Positions 17,227 to 27,660 of a DNA stretch of 64,000 nucleotides are shown piece by piece. The number at the start of each line of letters is the position of its first letter. Positions within the stretch are counted from its first letter, which is position 1. The notes below the pieces were generated by a model. That model saw only the letters and a list, made by a program, of their open reading frames with translations. It was not told the origin of the DNA and made no database searches. The translations under genes were made by a program, and so were the position numbers. Source of the stretch: Neobacillus muris (GTDB lineage: Bacteria > Bacillota > Bacilli > Bacillales > Cytobacillaceae); NCBI RefSeq assembly GCF_943193175.1, contig NZ_CALPDF010000012.1:1-64000 (forward strand), written 5' to 3'.

Positions 17227-17406
17227 ATGTTCTTCCTCCTTTAAACTAAGTTGTTATTGATTTTAATAGAAAGTTCTTCCATTCGTAAGTGCCAGATTCA
17301 AATGTTTTTATGGTACCAATAGATGTTTTTTTATTTTTATAATAAAATAGAGGATATTTTCAAAAAATACTAAATTTATATAGTGAATGAAAAGGGAGGA
17401 ATGAAA

Positions 17407-17826
17407 ATGACGAAGAAAATAACATTCATTCATTCAGCTAATTTAGCAGAGGTCGATTATGCCTATGCAAGCCGTGTACCATCAGGGATGGAGCTGCTAT
17501 TTTTCGCCGGATCCTGTCCGCTGGATCAAGACGGCAGGGTGCCAAGTGAAGGGGATTATCGGCTTCAGGCAAAGCTTTGTGTGGAAAATCTTAAATTGGC
17601 GTTAAAAGAATCCGGCGCCGCCTTGGAAGATGTGGTATATACGAGAGTTCTGGTCGCAACCCATAATCAAATAGATTTGGTCACCGCATGGGATGCCATT
17701 CGGGAAGAGTTTGGTGTCCACGATGTCCCGAGCACCTTATCTGGAGTGACGGTTTTAGGATACAAACATCAATTGGTCGAGCTCGAAGCTGTAGCGGCAG
17801 TGGAAGGGCAGGCAAAGGAAAACTAG
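17407..17826 (+). CDS. RidA/YjgF family protein
   Basis: 139 residues. RidA proteins hydrolyse reactive enamine/imine intermediates from PLP enzymes. The family pattern is visible: FFAGSCPLDQDGRVP, then QAKLCVENLKLALKESGAALEDVVYTRV and a C-terminal VELEAVAAV. The usual C-terminal Arg-bearing motif (IE-x-Ala) is less clear, so this may belong to a divergent YjgF subgroup. ATG 17407 is chosen because AAAGGGAGGA ends 6 nt upstream; the ATG at 17401 abuts that site. Monocistronic. Confidence 0.78.
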   Translation: MTKKITFIHSANLAEVDYAYASRVPSGMELLFFAGSCPLDQDGRVPSEGDYRLQAKLCVENLKLALKESGAALEDVVYTRVLVATHNQIDLVTAWDAIREEFGVHDVPSTLSGVTVLGYKHQLVELEAVAAVEGQAKEN

Positions 17827-17935
17827 GTTCCTCCTTAATAGAGAATAAATATTTTTAAAAATTTCTTTCACAAATTTTACCTTCCGGCATATCGTTACTC
17901 TTGGGAGAAAAAAATTGGGAAGGAAGAATGCAGCG

Positions 17936-18073
17936 ATGAATAACCATCAAATCACGATTATTAGGAAAGATGAGTCAAAGACTGAAGAAAGCGGCTATAA
18001 GATAATCCAAGTGAATGTCTCTGATCCATCTGAGAATCTATTTGCTGTCGTAACGCCTATTAAAAAACAATAA
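17936..18073 (+). CDS. small hypothetical protein, 45 aa
   Basis: A 45-codon frame starting ATG 17936 with a GGGAAGGAAG sequence about 9 nt upstream, ending TAA 18071. The product is soluble-looking, with strands and a charged middle (RKDESKTEESGYKIIQVNV). It is directly followed by an inverted repeat ACCATCT/AGATGGT that could terminate it. Not recognised; coding status is plausible rather than proven. Confidence 0.45.
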   Translation: MNNHQITIIRKDESKTEESGYKIIQVNVSDPSENLFAVVTPIKKQ

Positions 18074-18084
18074 GAAACTAGTTT

Positions 18085-18195
18085 AAAACCATCTATTTGT
18101 CATGATACATAGACAGATGGTTTGTTCAAAAAGGATTACTAGTTTTTTTCAAGAAGATGGCCCGTAAAGGATGTGCTTTCACGGGTTTTTATTGT
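18085..18195 (+). terminator. two hairpins after the small ORF
   Basis: AAACCATCT pairs with AGATGGTTT (about 18086-18124). A second hairpin CCCGT...ACGGG is followed by TTTTT near 18190. Both look like terminators ahead of the PTS module. Confidence 0.55.
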
Positions 18196-18292
18196 CCCCA
18201 ATTTAAATGCACTTATTTGTAGCTCCAAATCCATTTTGATAAAATAAAATCTTGGCAGTAAGGGCTTTCAACTAGCGGGAGTGAGGAAGTAA

Positions 18293-19066
18293 ATGAGAGA
18301 TATCAGCAAAATTGTCCAAAGAAAGAATTTAACGGAACTGGATGTCCAGCTAGTCCGATATATCATTGATAATATTGACGACGTATTGCATAAGGGAGTA
18401 CGTACGATCGCGAAAGAAAATTTCACTTCACCGGCAACGGTCATCCGTTTGTCAAAAAAATTAGGCTATAGCGGGTTTGTCGATATGTATTATCAGCTAT
18501 TGCCTCTGGTCAAAAAGGCGGATTCTTCGCATAACGATGGAATCGAAGATTTTTTTGAGATTAATCAAAAGGATTTTTTGTCCCATAATTCGATGGAAGA
18601 CATAGAAGCCTTTATAAATAAGGTCCTGAACCTTAAACAACGTTATATATTTATTTATGCCACCGGTTTTTCAGCCATTGCAGCGGAATACTTATATAAA
18701 AAATTACTGGTGCTGGGCAGAAAAACGATTTTTGCCAGCGGGACAGATTCCATTGGTGTGTTTGAGAATAATCTTGAAGACATCGGAGCCTTGATCGTCA
18801 TTTCGAAGTCAGGTGAAACGCAGGTCGTAATCGAGAAATTACTTGCAGCGAAAGAGCATGGGATATTGACTGTATCTTTTACGAAGGAAACAGATAATCG
18901 GGTTGCGGAGATTGCCGATTTGAATTTTAGAATTATCGACCATAATAAACTCGATGATCGAAACATGCTGCCGAACCGCTTTTTCCCGAGTCTTCTGCTG
19001 ATGTTTGAATTTATCTTCAAGCAGTATGTTGAAACATTGAGTTCAATAATAGGCAATAACGAGTGA
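18293..19066 (+). CDS. RpiR-family regulator of the alpha-glucoside PTS genes (MalR/GlvR-like)
   Basis: 257 residues. The N-terminal helix-turn-helix of RpiR type (KGVRTIAKENFTSPATVIRLSKKLG) is followed by a SIS sugar-phosphate-binding domain (YATGFSAIAAEYLYKK ... VISKSGETQVVIE). Such proteins sense a phosphosugar. Its place directly before the EIICB gene suggests it is the counterpart of B. subtilis MalR, an activator of maltose uptake. GAGGAAG precedes the ATG. A hairpin separates it from the PTS gene, so regulation of the downstream genes probably acts at a promoter in 19067-19184. Confidence 0.85.
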   Translation: MRDISKIVQRKNLTELDVQLVRYIIDNIDDVLHKGVRTIAKENFTSPATVIRLSKKLGYSGFVDMYYQLLPLVKKADSSHNDGIEDFFEINQKDFLSHNSMEDIEAFINKVLNLKQRYIFIYATGFSAIAAEYLYKKLLVLGRKTIFASGTDSIGVFENNLEDIGALIVISKSGETQVVIEKLLAAKEHGILTVSFTKETDNRVAEIADLNFRIIDHNKLDDRNMLPNRFFPSLLLMFEFIFKQYVETLSSIIGNNE

Positions 19067-19097
19067 AACGTGTTTCAATGTGTGAAACACGTTTTTT
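19064..19097 (+). terminator. terminator/palindrome after the RpiR gene
   Basis: An 11-bp stem AACGTGTTTCA/TGAAACACGTT is followed by TTTTTT. It includes TGAAACGTGTTTCA (19064-19077), itself a dyad, which might double as a binding site for the RpiR protein. Confidence 0.7.
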
Positions 19098-19118
19098 ATC
19101 CTTTAGAATGTATCGACT

Positions 19119-19132
19119 TAAAAGCGGTTACA
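19119..19132 (+). promoter_or_regulatory. cre (CcpA) site before the PTS genes
   Basis: Read on the minus strand, TGTAACCGCTTTTA matches TGWAANCGNTNWCA at all but one position. It lies 53 bases before the EIICB start, suitable for carbon catabolite repression. Confidence 0.7.
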
Positions 19133-19184
19133 TTGTAAGCTAAACCTGTCGACAAAAACGAATGCATGAGGAGGGAGAGGCAAA

Positions 19185-20786
19185 ATGAAAACGAAGATCA
19201 TGGATAGCATGCAGCGCTTTTCAAAAGCAATGTTCATTCCAGTCCTTATTTTGCCGATTGCGGGTATTTTAATTGCCTTAGGAAATTTATTAACTAATGT
19301 CAAATTATTGGAAGCGGCTCCATTTTTAAATAATCCGATCACCACTGGTTTCGGTACCATCTTAACCGGATCATTGGTTTCCATTCTCGGTAACTTGGGA
19401 CTCATTTTCTGTGTCGGGATCACGGTCGGTTTGGCGAATAAAGAAAAAGCAGTGGCTGGATTTACAGCATTATTAGGTTATCTAGTGTTTGTCAACGCCA
19501 TGAACAAATTTATGTCTCTAAACGGGCTTCTGTTTGATGGGGAATCACTTCAGGGGACCGGACAAACCTTGGTGCTGGGTGTACAAATTCTTGATATGGG
19601 TGTGTTCCTTGGGTTAATCCTTGGTATTATCACAGCAATGGTTCATAACAAATTTATTGATACAGAATTTAACGGCGCCTTCCAAATATATGGCGGCTCG
19701 CGATTTGTCTTTATCGTCCTGATTCCGGTCGTTGTGCTCTTATCGATCGCTCTGACATTTATTTGGCCCATTTTCCAAACTGGTATTAACAAGTTAGGAA
19801 CTTTGATTAATCACAGCGGCAGCTTCGGTATTTTCCTATATGGAGCATTGGAACGGTTGTTAATTCCAACTGGTCTTCACCATTTAGTCTATACCCCATT
19901 CCTTTATACAGAACTGGGCGGTGTGGCTGAAGTGGGCGGTAAAGTTTTTGAAGGGGCAAGAAATATTTATTATGCGGAGATCGCTGATCCATCCGTCAAA
20001 GAACTTTCTTCTAGTGTGATTTGGGATGCACGCGGCATTTCCAAAATGTTTGGCCTGCTAGGCGCTTGTTTAGCGATGTACCATACAGCTAAGCCTGAAA
20101 ACAAAGGCAAGGTAAAAGCCATTTTGATTCCAGCTGCAGTGACTTCCTTTATTGCAGGTGTGACAGAGCCAATTGAATTCTCGTTCATGTTTGTAGCGCC
20201 GCTGTTGTTTGTGGTTCATGCAGCGCTGAGCGGTTTAAGCATGGTGACCTTGCATCTTTTGGATGTTCGGGCGATCGGTCCAAATGGCATGATTGACTTC
20301 CTGTTGTTCAACCTGCCGCTTGGAATCGAAAAGACGCATTGGCCGATGTACATTTTAACAGGTCTTATCTTCTTCGCTATTTATTATCTAGTCTTCCGCT
20401 TTTTGATTGTGAAATTTAATTTTAAAACAGTCGGCAGAGAAGAGGTTGGACAGGAAACAAAATTATATTCGAAGAAAGATTACAAAGAAAAGCAAAGCAA
20501 AGGAAAAGCCGGGGCTGCACAGCCGCAGGGAGAAACAGGCATTGCCGGCGTTATTGTCGATGCATTAGGCGGAGCAAACAATATCAATACGGTCACCAAT
20601 TGTTACACAAGACTTCGGTTAACATTGGATAATCCGAACATGGTGGACGAAGATGTGTTAAAGAAGCAAACCGGTGCAAGCGGTGTCATTATTAAAGATA
20701 AAAATGTTCATGTGGTTTACGGCTTACAGGTTACCAATATTCGAAAAGCTGTGGACAGTTACTTGGGATTGGGCACAAACGAATAG
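19185..20786 (+). CDS. malP: PTS alpha-glucoside/maltose-specific EIICB
   Basis: 533 residues. The N-terminal EIIC domain (~1-420, about 10 membrane segments) transports the sugar; GVTEPIEFSFMF is the conserved EIIC motif. A basic linker leads to the EIIB domain (~455-530) with the phosphorylation cysteine in NTVTNCYTRLRL. It imports and phosphorylates an alpha-glucoside such as maltose to the 6'-phosphate, the substrate of the next gene. GAGGAGGGAGAGG precedes the ATG. The neighbours make a complete uptake and cleavage module, and a cre site lies upstream. The exact sugar is inferred from the GH4 partner. Confidence 0.9.
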   Translation: MKTKIMDSMQRFSKAMFIPVLILPIAGILIALGNLLTNVKLLEAAPFLNNPITTGFGTILTGSLVSILGNLGLIFCVGITVGLANKEKAVAGFTALLGYLVFVNAMNKFMSLNGLLFDGESLQGTGQTLVLGVQILDMGVFLGLILGIITAMVHNKFIDTEFNGAFQIYGGSRFVFIVLIPVVVLLSIALTFIWPIFQTGINKLGTLINHSGSFGIFLYGALERLLIPTGLHHLVYTPFLYTELGGVAEVGGKVFEGARNIYYAEIADPSVKELSSSVIWDARGISKMFGLLGACLAMYHTAKPENKGKVKAILIPAAVTSFIAGVTEPIEFSFMFVAPLLFVVHAALSGLSMVTLHLLDVRAIGPNGMIDFLLFNLPLGIEKTHWPMYILTGLIFFAIYYLVFRFLIVKFNFKTVGREEVGQETKLYSKKDYKEKQSKGKAGAAQPQGETGIAGVIVDALGGANNINTVTNCYTRLRLTLDNPNMVDEDVLKKQTGASGVIIKDKNVHVVYGLQVTNIRKAVDSYLGLGTNE

Positions 20787-20832
20787 CAATGCCGTTAATT
20801 TGCATAACAACAAAGAAATGACAGATTACTAG

Positions 20833-22173
<1,341 letters not shown>

Positions 22174-22252
22174 TCTATGGAAAGGAAAAGGCGAAAAAGC
22201 GGACTATTTTTCGCCTTTTCCATTGGAGATTACTTGTATTGGAGGAAGTTTC

Positions 22253-22744
22253 ATGTTTAAGAAGCTGTTTGGAAAAAAAGAGATCATCGAGAGCATTGTT
22301 TCTCCGATCACCGGGACAGTGGTCCAAATCGAGGATGTGCCAGATCAGGTGTTTAGCCAGAAGATGATTGGCGATGGGCTTGCAATTGATCCTTCTGAGG
22401 GAGTGGTTGCTGCTCCTATAGACGGAGAGGTTGTTCAAATTTTTCCTACCTATCATGCTGTTGGAATTCGCAGTAAAAATGGGTTAGAAGTGTTAATACA
22501 TATCGGCATGGATACTGTTGCGATGGGAGGCGAAGGCTTCGAAGGGCATGTAACTCAAGGTGACCAAGTTAAAGCAGGTGACAAGCTGATCACTTTTAAC
22601 TTGGATTTGATTAAGGAAAAAGCGGCGAGCACGATTTCACCGGTTGTTATCACCAATTTTGAGGCAGTGGAGTCGTTGGCCAAAAGTGGCAGCAGTTCTG
22701 TGGTTCGTGGACAGACGGTTTTGCTGGAGGCAAAGTTAAAGTAG
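22253..22744 (+). CDS. PTS glucose-type EIIA component (Crr-like)
   Basis: 163 residues. The EIIA-Glc fold shows SPITGTVVQIEDVPD, then GLAIDPSEG and the phosphorylated histidine in VLIHIGMDTV. It accepts phosphate from HPr and passes it to the EIIB domain two genes upstream, which lacks a fused EIIA. ATG 22253 has GGAGGAAG 6 nt upstream. Its presence makes this locus self-sufficient. Confidence 0.9.
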   Translation: MFKKLFGKKEIIESIVSPITGTVVQIEDVPDQVFSQKMIGDGLAIDPSEGVVAAPIDGEVVQIFPTYHAVGIRSKNGLEVLIHIGMDTVAMGGEGFEGHVTQGDQVKAGDKLITFNLDLIKEKAASTISPVVITNFEAVESLAKSGSSSVVRGQTVLLEAKLK

Positions 22745-22769
22745 GCAGGTTTAATAGTAGGATTTGACA

Positions 22770-22817
22770 ACATAACAAAAACCAAGCATGTTAGTCTATG
22801 CTTGGTTTTTGTTATGT
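22770..22817 (+). terminator. strong terminator of the PTS operon
   Basis: A perfect 20-bp stem whose left arm starts ACATAACAAAAACC, with an 8-nt loop. The T-run is within the right arm. Confidence 0.9.
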
Positions 22818-22853
22818 GAAAAATGTGGGTGTCGGGGGATGTGAGGGGGAGCA

Positions 22854-23088
22854 ACTGTCGGATATGCAGGTGTAACTGTGGGATAGGAAGCCGTTACTGT
22901 CGGATGAGCAGCTACAACTGTCGGAAAGGGGAGCAACTGTCGGATAAGCAGGTGTAACTGTCGAATAGGAAGCGCTAACTGTCGGATGAGCAGCTACAAC
23001 TGTCGGAAAGAGGAGCAACTGTCGGATAAGCTGCTACAACTGTCGGATAGCAGCCCCGAACTGTCGGATAGCGAATTCCAACGGTTGG
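22854..23088. repeat. tandem array of about 11 ACTGTCGGAT units, 19-21 bp period
   Basis: The core ACTGTCGGAT recurs every 19-21 bp, each followed by a 9-11 nt spacer such as AAGCAGGTGTA, GAGCAGCTACA or AAGAGGAGCA. Spacers themselves repeat in order, giving a higher-order unit of four cores (~81 bp) present twice plus a partial third. The last cores decay (ACGGTTGG at 23081). It fills the gap between the PTS terminator and the mscS-type gene. There is no gene in it; long antisense readings are repeat artefacts. Confidence 0.9.
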
Positions 23089-23269
23089 TGATCCCAAAAA
23101 CGTCCTGTAAACTGAGACTTTTGATGTATTCCAATATGTTGTTAAAGAAGTTATGATAATGCGATGTAAGATTTGAAAAAACACTATTAAGTGGTGTGCG
23201 AATTTCTTCATTTTTTCATTTAATTATGGTTTAATTTAGTATCGCGTAAAGAGGGAAGGTAGTCTCAAC

Positions 23270-24385
23270 ATGTTTTTTGATTCATTTGTTATGGCATTTT
23301 CAATCGCGGGCTTAGACTCCGAAACGTTAAAAAACCTAGGGATTTCTATCGGGATATTGCTTTTGTTTATTCTCTTCAGAAACCTGTTTACCAAGTATGT
23401 ATTTCAGCTGATTTTAAAATTATCCAGAAAAACGCCAACCGAAATTTTTACACAAATCTTCTTAGGGTTTGAACGGCCATTAGGCTGGGCGTTTATCATT
23501 GTCGGTTTATATATTGCAATGGATTATTTTCCGTTTATGGAGCAGCAAAATGCGTTATTTTTAAAATTTTTGCGCTCGATGATCATTGTGTTAATTACAT
23601 GGGGATTCTTTAACCTGTCCTCTCCTGCTTCAGGCATCATCATCAGCTTGAATCAAAAGCTAAACAACAAGATCGATTTAATACTAATTCCGTTTATTTC
23701 CAGAATCATCCGTGTCATCATGATTGCCATCAGCATCAGCATTATTGGGCAGGAATTCAATTATGACGTCAACGGCTTGGTGGCTGGCCTCGGGTTAGGG
23801 GGGCTGGCATTTGCATTAGCTGCAAAGGAAGCAGTGGGCAACCTTATTGGCGGTGTCGTCATCGTTACGGAAAAGCCTTTTTCCATCGGGGACTGGATCC
23901 TGACACCAAGTGTGGAAGGAACCGTAGAAGATATTAACTTCAGAAGCACAAAAGTCCGGACGTTTAGCCAAGCTTTGGTGACGGTGCCCAATTCTACACT
24001 CGCTAATGAGCCGATTACCAACTGGAGCCGGATGGGGAAAAGGCGAATTACGTTTCATTTAGGTTTAAACTATCAAACAACGAAAGAACAAATCCAAAGG
24101 GTCGTCAGCCGGATTGAACAGATGTTAGTGACGCATGAAGAGATTCATCCGGATACGATTATGGTTGCCTTCGATCACTATAATGAAAGCAGCCTGGATA
24201 TTTTGATTTATTTTTTCACAAATTCCACGGTTTGGGCGGAGCATGTAAAAATCAAGCATGATGTCAATTTGAAAATTATGGGAATCTTAGAGGAAGAGGG
24301 TGTGGAAGTGGCATTTCCAAGCAGAACCATCTATGTCTCTCCACAAACAAATGAATTATTGGAAACAATGGGTTCTCTGGATTAA
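23270..24385 (+). CDS. MscS-family mechanosensitive channel
   Basis: 371 residues. Four hydrophobic segments in the first ~190 residues, the last being the glycine/alanine-rich pore helix (GLVAGLGLGGLAFALAAKEAVGNLIGG). The cytosolic beta domain follows, with FSIGDWI and VPNSTLANEPITNWSRM. It releases solutes on hypo-osmotic shock. It resembles the mid-size YkuT group more than E. coli MscS. GAGGGAAGG lies upstream of the ATG. Single gene; a bidirectional terminator separates it from helD. Confidence 0.87.
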   Translation: MFFDSFVMAFSIAGLDSETLKNLGISIGILLLFILFRNLFTKYVFQLILKLSRKTPTEIFTQIFLGFERPLGWAFIIVGLYIAMDYFPFMEQQNALFLKFLRSMIIVLITWGFFNLSSPASGIIISLNQKLNNKIDLILIPFISRIIRVIMIAISISIIGQEFNYDVNGLVAGLGLGGLAFALAAKEAVGNLIGGVVIVTEKPFSIGDWILTPSVEGTVEDINFRSTKVRTFSQALVTVPNSTLANEPITNWSRMGKRRITFHLGLNYQTTKEQIQRVVSRIEQMLVTHEEIHPDTIMVAFDHYNESSLDILIYFFTNSTVWAEHVKIKHDVNLKIMGILEEEGVEVAFPSRTIYVSPQTNELLETMGSLD

Positions 24386-24417
24386 GATAAGGGCTACTTA
24401 AGACAATTATATGCGTG

Positions 24418-24472
24418 AAAAAAGGATAGGGGAGCCGAAAACATGGTTCCATCTATCCTTTTTTTTGTTGGT
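24418..24472. terminator. bidirectional terminator
   Basis: Arms AAAAAAGGATAG and CTATCCTTTTTT lie around a partly paired centre between convergent genes. Confidence 0.85.
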
Positions 24473-24488
24473 TTTATATTCAACTTGA

Positions 24489-26822
24489 TCAAGCTTGGAT
24501 GAAACCTTGCTGCAAAGCGTTTTGCAACAAAGTGCTAGGTTTACCAACGCTGTAAATCTGCAAAACATGCATTGCTCTAGTACAGGCAGTGTAGAAAACT
24601 CTTCGCAGGCTCTCATCACCGTAAACATCCTTCGCTGCGTTATAAATGATGACGGCATCGAATTCGATACCCTTGGACAAATAGGATGGTATGACAACTA
24701 CTCCTTGTTCATATTCAATCGAGCTGCTTTTCAAAAGCTTCATTCCATCGATGCTGGACAGGGCTTCATATGCGATTGCACTTTCCTCTGCTGATTTGCA
24801 TATGATCGCAATGCTGTGATAGCCAAGCCTTTGTAAGTCTGCCACTTTGGAGGCGATACAGCGGTGCAGTTCCGCATGATCAGACAATTGTTTCAGCACA
24901 GGCCGCTCGCCCCCGCGTTCAAAAGGGATAATCCTCTCGCCGTTAGACACAAGACTCCGTGTGAATTCAATGATCGGTTTTGTCGATCGGTAGATTCGTG
25001 CCAAATTGATCACTTCCGTTTCATCCGGGCCATATAAACTATAAAGTGTCCGGAAATCAACCATTTGGCTGGCGTGGGCAAATATCGCCTGATTAAAATC
25101 GCCAAGCACGGTCATTCTTGCCGAAGGAAACAAACGCTTCAAAAACTCGAATTGAAACGGTGAATAATCCTGGGCTTCATCCACTACCAGATGTTTTATC
25201 GAACTGTTCGTCTGAAAGCCTTGGATCAGCTCCTTCAAAAGTAAGAACGGAGTCGCATCTTCGTAAAATAGTTTGCCCTCATCTAGCATTTCCAGCGTCA
25301 CTTTGCAAATATCCGCCCACTCTGAAGGCGGTTCCCCATCTAGCCGCTTGATCCGGTCAGGATCAGTAAAAAGCTGCTGGTACATCCCCTTCAGGTCAAC
25401 GAAACGAAATGCCCTGATTCTTTTTAGCAGCGGTTTCCATTTCTTGCGGACAATCAATTGGGCAAGCGCCTTTGGCTCGAGTTCATAATCGGCAATCGAC
25501 TCTTTTGTATAACCTCGCTTTTCCGCTAAGCAGGTATGCGCTTTGTGATACTCCTCGTTAGTAAGCAGCTCGATTTCCTCCTGGACCCACGATTTAGTCC
25601 ATTCGAGCTTCTCGGCCTCCTTTATTTGCCTTATCAGCCAGTCCTTCAATTTTTCAAGTCTGTTAGGGAAGCGGAGGGAGATATCACTGCTATAAAACCT
25701 TTCTGCGATTTGCTGAGCGGATACAATCGGTTTTCCTCTAAAGCTAATGCCCTTGAATAACATTCCAGACGTCTCCAAAGACTTTCTGTACGCATTGATT
25801 ACCTCGAAAAATTGGGCAGATGCTTTGAAACGAATACTTGCAACTCTTGCCGAACAGGAGGGGGCATTTCCTGCTGTTAAAACATATTCTAGCTGCTCAA
25901 AGGGGGTTTCAACTTGAAACTCTTTGCCGAGCCGATGATCCAAGTATTCCTGAAATGTGACTTGCTGCATATTCTCTTCGCCAAGTTCCGGCAGCACGTT
26001 GGACACGTAACTATTAAACATCGAATTAGGAGAAAATAGGATAATTTGATCGGCATTCAGACGATCCCGATATTTGTAGAGCAAATAGGCAATCCGCTGC
26101 AGGGCAGCTGAGGTCTTGCCGCTGCCAGCTGCACCGTGAACAATGAGCATCCTCCCGCGGTCATGGCGGATTATCCGGTTTTGCTCCTGCTGAATGGTAG
26201 CTACAATACTATGCATATGTTTGTCAGTGCCTTTTCCCAGAACCTGCTGTAAAATTTCGTCTCCAATGGTGAGGCTCGTATCGAACATGGATTGGAGAAC
26301 GCCGCCTCGGATCAGATATTGCCACTTTTTCTCTAAATGGCCTTCGATTATTCCGCCAGGTGTCGCATATTGTGCCGGCCCTGGCTGGTAATCATAATAG
26401 ATGCTTGAGACTGGTGCCCTCCAGTCATAGACGAGGAAATGATCGCCACTATCATCGGTAAGCGAGGAGATACCAATATAGGCTTGATCCGCGGATGAAT
26501 TTCCCGCTTCGATAAAATCAATGCGCCCGAAGTAGGGGACTTCTTGCATACGGTGTAGTGTGGATAATCTTTTGGATGCATGTTTATGGGTGGATTGGCT
26601 GACGGACAGAGCCTGAGCCTCTTGTCTCAGGCCGATGATGGTCTCAAGATAATCGTCGAAGGTATCGGTATTTACCTTAATTTCATCCCAAAAGTGTTTG
26701 CGGATATGGACCACTTCATTTCGGAGCCGGGAAGTTTCTTCCTCCAAACCGCTGATTTGCTCTGCCAGGATCTCCATCACATTGTCTACTCGTTTTTGCT
26801 CCAGTTGAAATTCTGCATTCAT
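24489..26822 (-). CDS. helD: HelD-like RNA polymerase-recycling helicase
   Basis: About 777 residues, normal for Bacillus HelD. A long N-terminal coiled coil (~1-90) inserts into the RNA polymerase secondary channel in the known family. It is followed by the UvrD/Rep-type SF1 motor split by a specific insert. Walker A GAAGSGKT is near residue 233, Walker B is VVDEAQDYSPFQ and late motifs are IARIYRST and YTACTRAMHVL. It uses ATP to strip polymerase from nucleic acid. The ATG at 26822 has AGGAG 8 nt upstream; a GTG at 26831 is also in frame. Monocistronic. Confidence 0.87.
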   Translation of the reverse strand: MNAEFQLEQKRVDNVMEILAEQISGLEEETSRLRNEVVHIRKHFWDEIKVNTDTFDDYLETIIGLRQEAQALSVSQSTHKHASKRLSTLHRMQEVPYFGRIDFIEAGNSSADQAYIGISSLTDDSGDHFLVYDWRAPVSSIYYDYQPGPAQYATPGGIIEGHLEKKWQYLIRGGVLQSMFDTSLTIGDEILQQVLGKGTDKHMHSIVATIQQEQNRIIRHDRGRMLIVHGAAGSGKTSAALQRIAYLLYKYRDRLNADQIILFSPNSMFNSYVSNVLPELGEENMQQVTFQEYLDHRLGKEFQVETPFEQLEYVLTAGNAPSCSARVASIRFKASAQFFEVINAYRKSLETSGMLFKGISFRGKPIVSAQQIAERFYSSDISLRFPNRLEKLKDWLIRQIKEAEKLEWTKSWVQEEIELLTNEEYHKAHTCLAEKRGYTKESIADYELEPKALAQLIVRKKWKPLLKRIRAFRFVDLKGMYQQLFTDPDRIKRLDGEPPSEWADICKVTLEMLDEGKLFYEDATPFLLLKELIQGFQTNSSIKHLVVDEAQDYSPFQFEFLKRLFPSARMTVLGDFNQAIFAHASQMVDFRTLYSLYGPDETEVINLARIYRSTKPIIEFTRSLVSNGERIIPFERGGERPVLKQLSDHAELHRCIASKVADLQRLGYHSIAIICKSAEESAIAYEALSSIDGMKLLKSSSIEYEQGVVVIPSYLSKGIEFDAVIIYNAAKDVYGDESLRRVFYTACTRAMHVLQIYSVGKPSTLLQNALQQGFIQA

Positions 26823-26852
26823 GGGAAACACTCCTAAAAAATTTTTTTAGGG

Positions 26853-26882
26853 TTGACGAACGAATAGACTATACTGTATAAT
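26853..26882 (+). promoter_or_regulatory. possible sigma-A promoter pointing right
   Basis: TTGACG (26853-26858), an 18-nt spacer and TATAAT (26877-26882). It would give a 240-nt leader to the next gene. The rest of 26883-27128 is AT-rich with nothing recognised. Confidence 0.45.
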
Positions 26883-27128
26883 TAGAATGAGGAATAATAT
26901 ACATAAATTTTTATACAATGTCTATCTATTTAAATTTACCACAAGATCTCATCTTTTACAATGTATTGGACATGATTTTCATGTCATTCCCCCTAAAAGT
27001 GCCTTCTGTTTGTTAAAGTTTTTTCTTGAAAACCCCATCAATAATATAATAATATCTTCATAGTCAATAACTTTGCTGATTTTTCTACAATTAAATTACC
27101 CATTAGATCGTAAATAGGGGGTTAATAA

Positions 27129-27587
27129 ATGATATTGGTGAGCGCTTGTTTAGCAGGGCTGCAGGTAAGGTATGACGGCCTGCATTGTTTGCATAATCAA
27201 CTTCGAAGGCTTGTAGAAGAAAATCAAGCTATAACCATATGTCCAGAATTGCTTGGAGGATTTTCAACGCAAAGGGAACCGGCAGAAATAATAGGCGGGA
27301 CTGGTGAAGATGTGCTGGTTGGGAAAGCTAAAGTAGTTGATAAATCTGGAAAAGATGTAACCCAAATGTACATAAAAGGAGCCTATGCAACGCTTAAAAA
27401 GGCAAAAGAAGTGAATGCAAGTATCGTAGTTTTAAAGGAAAATAGCCCGTCTTGCGGGAGTTCTAACATTTATAACGGCGAATTTAATGGTCAAAAGATA
27501 GAGGGGATGGGTGTTACGGCTGCTTTGCTAAAAAGAAATGAAATAAAAGTCATTTCTGAACAACAATTTGCTGAATCCCACCTATAG
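27129..27587 (+). CDS. DUF523 family protein, TudS-like (thiouracil desulfurase type)
   Basis: 152 residues. The three family cysteines are present: SACLAG (Cys8), ICPELLGG (Cys38) and ENSPSCGSSNIY (Cys109). In the characterised TudS these hold a [4Fe-4S] cluster that removes sulfur from thiouracil; whether this protein has that activity is inferred. The C-terminal end is MGVTAALLKRNEIKVIS. AGGGGG lies just upstream of the ATG. Its only neighbour on the same strand is far away, so context adds little. Confidence 0.78.
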   Translation: MILVSACLAGLQVRYDGLHCLHNQLRRLVEENQAITICPELLGGFSTQREPAEIIGGTGEDVLVGKAKVVDKSGKDVTQMYIKGAYATLKKAKEVNASIVVLKENSPSCGSSNIYNGEFNGQKIEGMGVTAALLKRNEIKVISEQQFAESHL

Positions 27588-27624
27588 ATCATTCGAGAAG
27601 AAAATTGAAATATGCGCATATAAG

Positions 27625-27660
27625 AGGAGGAAGTGAACAAATCAGTGTCACTTCCTTTTA
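27625..27660 (+). terminator. terminator
   Basis: The stem AGGAAGTGA/TCACTTCCT is followed by TTTTATTG. It overlaps the 3' end of the opposing cadD remnant and may act for both strands. Confidence 0.75.

Noticed and set aside
22854-23088. Possible CRISPR array
   Set aside because: The conserved core is only ~10 bp, the period is 19-21 bp, spacers are shorter than any CRISPR spacer and repeat among themselves. No cas gene is near.
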